This document shows positions 61,180-64,000 of a DNA stretch of 64,000 nt, in pieces. Position 1 is the stretch's first letter, and each line of letters starts with the position of its first letter. Source of the stretch: Sporosarcina sp. (GTDB lineage Bacteria; Bacillota; Bacilli; Bacillales_A; Planococcaceae); NCBI RefSeq assembly GCF_029257255.1, contig NZ_JARICI010000009.1, forward strand, positions 1 to 64,000, in the 5' to 3' direction. Under the pieces are notes generated by a model that did not search any database, was not told where the DNA came from, and saw only the letters and a program-made list of their open reading frames with translations. Position numbers and translations under genes: made by a program.

Positions 61180-61800
61180 ATGCTAAGCCCAAGAAAACCT
61201 GATCCGTTTTTCACTGCTTTATTGGACATTGCCAAGCACGTGCAGGAATCGTTGCACTATGCAGATGATTTCAAAGTAGAAACAGTGGCAGACCTGAAGG
61301 AAATCAGCATCAAAATGAAAGCCTATGAGACTTCAGGCGATCGGCTCATTCATGAATTAATCACCAAACTGAACACATCATTCATGACACCGATTGAACG
61401 GGAAGATATTTTACAGTTGGCCATAAAAATGGACGATATATTGGATGGAATCGAGCATTTCATTGGGAATCTGGAGATGTTTTCTTTCATTGAAATAGAC
61501 GAATACATGCGAAAGTTCATGGCGAACATCGTCAAGAGTACGGATGAAATTGTTAAGGCGATGGAGTTGTTAACGAATAAGAAGCTTGTGGAAATGCGTA
61601 CACATGCCGTACAAATTAAAGAGTACGAACGAATTTGCGACGAAGTACTGCGGACATCCATTAAGCAATTGTTCATTCGGGAAAAAGACCCGATCCGAAT
61701 CATTCAGCTGAAGGATCTATACGAATTACTCGAAGATACCGCAGATTATTGTCAAGACGTTGCCAATACAATCGAAACAATCATAATGCGTAACGCGTAA
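61180..61800 (+). CDS. DUF47 family PhoU-like protein
   Basis: The 206-residue helical protein MLSPRKPDPFFTALLDIAKH belongs to the DUF47 (PhoU-like, YkaA) family. Conserved features are THELIT-type and DDILDGIEHF helices with metal-binding acidic residues. It pairs with a PiT phosphate transporter 13 nt downstream, as in many bacilli, and likely controls it. The ATG at 61180 has GGAGG upstream; an earlier start at 61132 lacks one. Confidence 0.88.
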   Translation: MLSPRKPDPFFTALLDIAKHVQESLHYADDFKVETVADLKEISIKMKAYETSGDRLIHELITKLNTSFMTPIEREDILQLAIKMDDILDGIEHFIGNLEMFSFIEIDEYMRKFMANIVKSTDEIVKAMELLTNKKLVEMRTHAVQIKEYERICDEVLRTSIKQLFIREKDPIRIIQLKDLYELLEDTADYCQDVANTIETIIMRNA

Positions 61801-61813
61801 GGAGTAACAGCTG

Positions 61814-62812
61814 ATGGAAACGATTCTCATACTCACCATTCTCGTTGTCGTGTTTGCCCTGGCATTCGACTTCATCAATGGTTTTCACGACACAGCCAAT
61901 GCCATCGCTACGTCTGTCTCGACGCGTGCATTAAAACCACGGACAGCGATTATGATGGCGGCCACGATGAACTTTATCGGGGCACTGACTTTTACAGGCG
62001 TTGCTAAAACAATCACAAAAGACATCGTCGATCCCTTTTTATTAGAAAATGGTTCATTGGTCATTTTGGCCGCTCTCGTTTCTGCAATTATCTGGAACTT
62101 GGTGACATGGTATTTCGGTATTCCTTCGAGTTCGTCACATGCATTGATAGGCTCCATCGCCGGCGCCGCCATTGCTGCAGCGGGATTCGGCATTCTGAAC
62201 TATAGTGGTTTCATCAAGATTATCCAGGCACTTTTGATTTCTCCAGTCATTGCGCTAGTCGGCGGTTTCATCGTCATGACGATTTTAAAGAACGTTCTGA
62301 AAAACCGAAATCTCTTCAAAGCGAATAAACGCATCCGCTATATGCAGATCGGGACAGCGGCGATCCAGTCGTTCACGCACGGTACGAATGACGCGCAAAA
62401 GGCTATGGGTATTATTACGATGGCGCTTATCGCTGCTGAATTGCAGACTACTGATGATATTCAGTTGTGGGTGCGGATTGCAGCGGCTACTGCGATGGGA
62501 ATCGGAACTTCAATCGGAGGCTATAAAATTATTAAGACAGTTGGCGGCAAGATCATGAAGATTCGACCAATTCACGGCATTGCGGCAGACTTGAATTCCG
62601 CTACCATCATTTTCGGTGCCACACTGCTCCACCTGCCTGTCAGCACGACGCACGTTATCTCTTCATCCATTATGGGTGTGGGGTCAGCACAGCGTTTGAA
62701 AGGCGTGAAATGGGGAGTCGCGAAGACTATCGTTTTGACATGGGTGATCACAATGCCAATATCTGCCATTATTGCAGCAATCGTCTATAAGGCGCTGGCT
62801 TTATTTGTGTAA
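61814..62812 (+). CDS. pit: PiT family inorganic phosphate transporter
   Basis: The 332-residue membrane protein has the two inverted PiT signatures, DFINGFHDTANAIATSVST near residue 18 and FTHGTNDAQKAMGIITMAL near residue 192, and about ten helices. It imports phosphate with a cation. It follows the PhoU-like gene in the same operon. Confidence 0.93.
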   Translation: METILILTILVVVFALAFDFINGFHDTANAIATSVSTRALKPRTAIMMAATMNFIGALTFTGVAKTITKDIVDPFLLENGSLVILAALVSAIIWNLVTWYFGIPSSSSHALIGSIAGAAIAAAGFGILNYSGFIKIIQALLISPVIALVGGFIVMTILKNVLKNRNLFKANKRIRYMQIGTAAIQSFTHGTNDAQKAMGIITMALIAAELQTTDDIQLWVRIAAATAMGIGTSIGGYKIIKTVGGKIMKIRPIHGIAADLNSATIIFGATLLHLPVSTTHVISSSIMGVGSAQRLKGVKWGVAKTIVLTWVITMPISAIIAAIVYKALALFV

Positions 62813-62824
62813 CAATTTTTCAAC

Positions 62825-62853
62825 TTGCAATCTCTGCCAATAGTTGTTATGAT
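62825..62853 (+). promoter_or_regulatory. Promoter of the cold shock gene
   Basis: TTGCAA (62825-62830) and TATGAT (62848-62853) are 17 bp apart. The following leader of about 110 nt is long, as is usual for cold-shock mRNAs that are regulated by their 5' UTR structure. Confidence 0.6.
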
Positions 62854-62971
62854 AAAGGAGAATTATTTTTGTTCGACGCAAGGTCCGACGATTTCATCTC
62901 GACCGTTTTCAAGAATTGAGCAAGGATAGTAATACAATGTGTACACAACCGTACACGAGGAGGAAACAAAC

Positions 62972-63172
62972 ATGGAACAAGGTAAAGTAAAATGGTTTAA
63001 CGCAGAAAAAGGTTATGGCTTCATCGAACGTGAAGATGGCGACGATGTATTCGTACACTTCTCCGCTATCCAAGGCGACGGATTCAAAACTCTTGAAGAA
63101 GGTCAAGACGTGTCTTTCGAAATCGAGCAAGGACAACGCGGACTTCAAGCAACTAACGTTACAAAAAACTAA
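62972..63172 (+). CDS. Cold shock protein
   Basis: The 66-residue protein [20 protein letters not shown] has the RNP1 (KGYGFIE) and RNP2 (VFVHF) motifs of the CspA family and acts as an RNA chaperone. The ATG at 62972 has GAGGAGG upstream and is preferred to an in-frame upstream ATG in the leader. It is a single gene with a terminator. Confidence 0.95.
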   Translation: MEQGKVKWFNAEKGYGFIEREDGDDVFVHFSAIQGDGFKTLEEGQDVSFEIEQGQRGLQATNVTKN

Positions 63173-63183
63173 TTTAACCTTAC

Positions 63184-63214
63184 AAACCACTTCCTTTTAG
63201 GAAGTGGTTTTTTT
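63184..63214 (+). terminator. Terminator of the cold shock gene
   Basis: AAACCACTTCC and GGAAGTGGTTT form an 11-bp perfect stem around a 4-nt loop, followed by a run of T residues. The stretch 63215-63470 has no gene; it contains three loosely spaced copies of CAACGAACC. Confidence 0.9.
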
Positions 63215-63478
63215 ATGCGCTCAAATAAACAGTTTAGATGTCCGATTACCTGCACCAAACTATCCCCCTGCCGCGCCAATAACGGAATTCAACGAACCAA
63301 CCACCGCTTACAACGCACCTTTCACTGTCAGCAACGAACCAAACAGCTCGATCAACGAACCAAAACAGCTTCTGAACGCACATTTCCTTTCTATTCCTGC
63401 AAGACTTTCACACTATTCTTCGTTATGATAGAGACATATCTCAATTAAAAAAGCCCGCTTAAGACAGGAGGAAACCCC

Positions 63479-64000
63479 TTGCACAACTTCGCAAAATTTG
63501 TGACGCGTTCATATAAATGGATTCTCGCGTTTTGGATGTTATTATTCAGCGTCATGACCTACTTCGCCATCCAGCTGCCCGGCCTGCTCGCAGGTGACGG
63601 ATTCCGCGTAGATGGTGAGCATGAACAAGTCATGAAGATTGTCTCAGAGGATTTTGATTTGCCCGCAGAGACACTATTTTTAGTATTTGATGGCAAATCC
63701 GACAATGAAATCAAATCTACCCTTTCCGAACTGGACTCTCTCGGAATTGCGTCAGAGATTGTGTCACCGCTGAATGAAAAAGATCAGTACACGGACGGCC
63801 TATCCTATGCGATGCTGCAGTTCAGCGAAGAACCGGAAGATATGCCGCAAGTGGTAGACGATATCCGGGAATCATTCGAAGGTGAAAAAGGCATTGTACT
63901 GACAGGCGGGGGCGCTTTCGAGCATGACATTAATAAAGCGAGCCAGCGCGACCTGATGACGGCGGAAGCCATCGGTCTGCCGATTGCAATTGTCGTGTTG
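63479..64000 (+). CDS. MMPL family transporter, 5' part
   Basis: From a TTG at 63479 with AGGAGG upstream, the frame gives 174 residues to the window end. An N-terminal membrane helix (WILAFWMLLFSVMTYFAIQL) is followed by a long extracellular domain with TLFLVFDGKSDNEIKSTL. ALTG-like sequence and then DLMTAEAIGLPIAIVVL start the second helix. This is the layout of MMPL/YdfJ-type RND transporters. The rest lies beyond the window. Confidence 0.82.
   Translation, partial: MHNFAKFVTRSYKWILAFWMLLFSVMTYFAIQLPGLLAGDGFRVDGEHEQVMKIVSEDFDLPAETLFLVFDGKSDNEIKSTLSELDSLGIASEIVSPLNEKDQYTDGLSYAMLQFSEEPEDMPQVVDDIRESFEGEKGIVLTGGGAFEHDINKASQRDLMTAEAIGLPIAIVVL

Noticed and set aside
63250-63370. Three spaced copies of CAACGAACC downstream of the cold shock gene
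   Set aside because: The spacing is irregular (about 20-42 bp) and the copies are too short for a CRISPR or regulatory array; no partner gene is seen.

Overview
The window looks like a chromosomal segment of a low-to-mid GC Bacillota, most like a Planococcaceae/Sporosarcina-type bacillus (inference). The signs are strong AGGAGG ribosome sites with frequent TTG/GTG starts, many lipoproteins, an SLH surface protein, and TPP, preQ1-I and T-box leaders. It also carries OpuC-type osmolyte uptake and an rbsRDACBK-type ribose operon. No rRNA, tRNA, CRISPR array, phage or complete insertion sequence was seen.

The most unusual signal is a family of about 19 dispersed palindromic elements, all with the same ends (GGTGCCTGTGYG at the left, CRCACAGGCACC at the right) and one of two cores. 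Class A has an AACATTCATG/GTTTG core and is 46 or 82 bp long. Class B has an AATTCAGAATAGT core and is about 68 bp long. Class A lies at 0.07-17.8 kb and class B at 14.8-36.6 kb; neither occurs from 36.6 to 64 kb. Elements abut stop codons, supply the last codons of thiO and ctaG, and sit at the broken end of a histidine phosphatase. In 22.3-30 kb class B elements separate one to three small accessory genes each, giving a cassette-like layout.

Layout. 0-5.5 kb: YdjM-like hydrolase, TPP-riboswitch-controlled thiO without its usual thi partners, DUF2243 plus a frameshifted CtaG, VOC protein, CPBP protease. 5.7-10.3 kb: one operon of OpuC-type ABC transporter and an M20 amidohydrolase. 10.5-20.6 kb: PD-(D/E)XK_4 nuclease-like protein, DUF3592-like membrane protein, DD-carboxypeptidase, GNAT, truncated phosphatase, Ca/Na antiporter, a YcdB/YcdC-like gene with an in-frame stop, and an Rpn nuclease. 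20.9-32 kb: a decayed T-box leader and many small membrane, lipoprotein and hypothetical genes separated by class B repeats. 32.3-36.5 kb: a three-gene cassette (2-hydroxycarboxylate transporter, CitE-type CoA-ester lyase, family III CoA-transferase) divergent from a GntR regulator, with a promoter and a palindromic operator between them. The probable role is uptake, CoA activation and cleavage of a 2-hydroxy dicarboxylate such as citramalate or malate.

37-43.8 kb: ribose operon rbsR-D-A-C-B-K-deoC with two identical operator palindromes upstream. 44-51 kb: SLH protein, ABC-2 exporter, arylamine N-acetyltransferase, and a TetR regulator with a YhgE/Pip-like exporter and twin operators. 51-61 kb: Dph6-type ATPase, GNAT, preQ1-controlled queC, PCYCGC lipoprotein, fumC, Bcr/CflA efflux, ChrA, and a MacB-like ABC pair. 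61-64 kb: PhoU-like DUF47 protein with a PiT phosphate transporter, a cold shock protein, and the start of an MMPL transporter cut by the window end. This last third is ordinary core-like sequence without the repeats.
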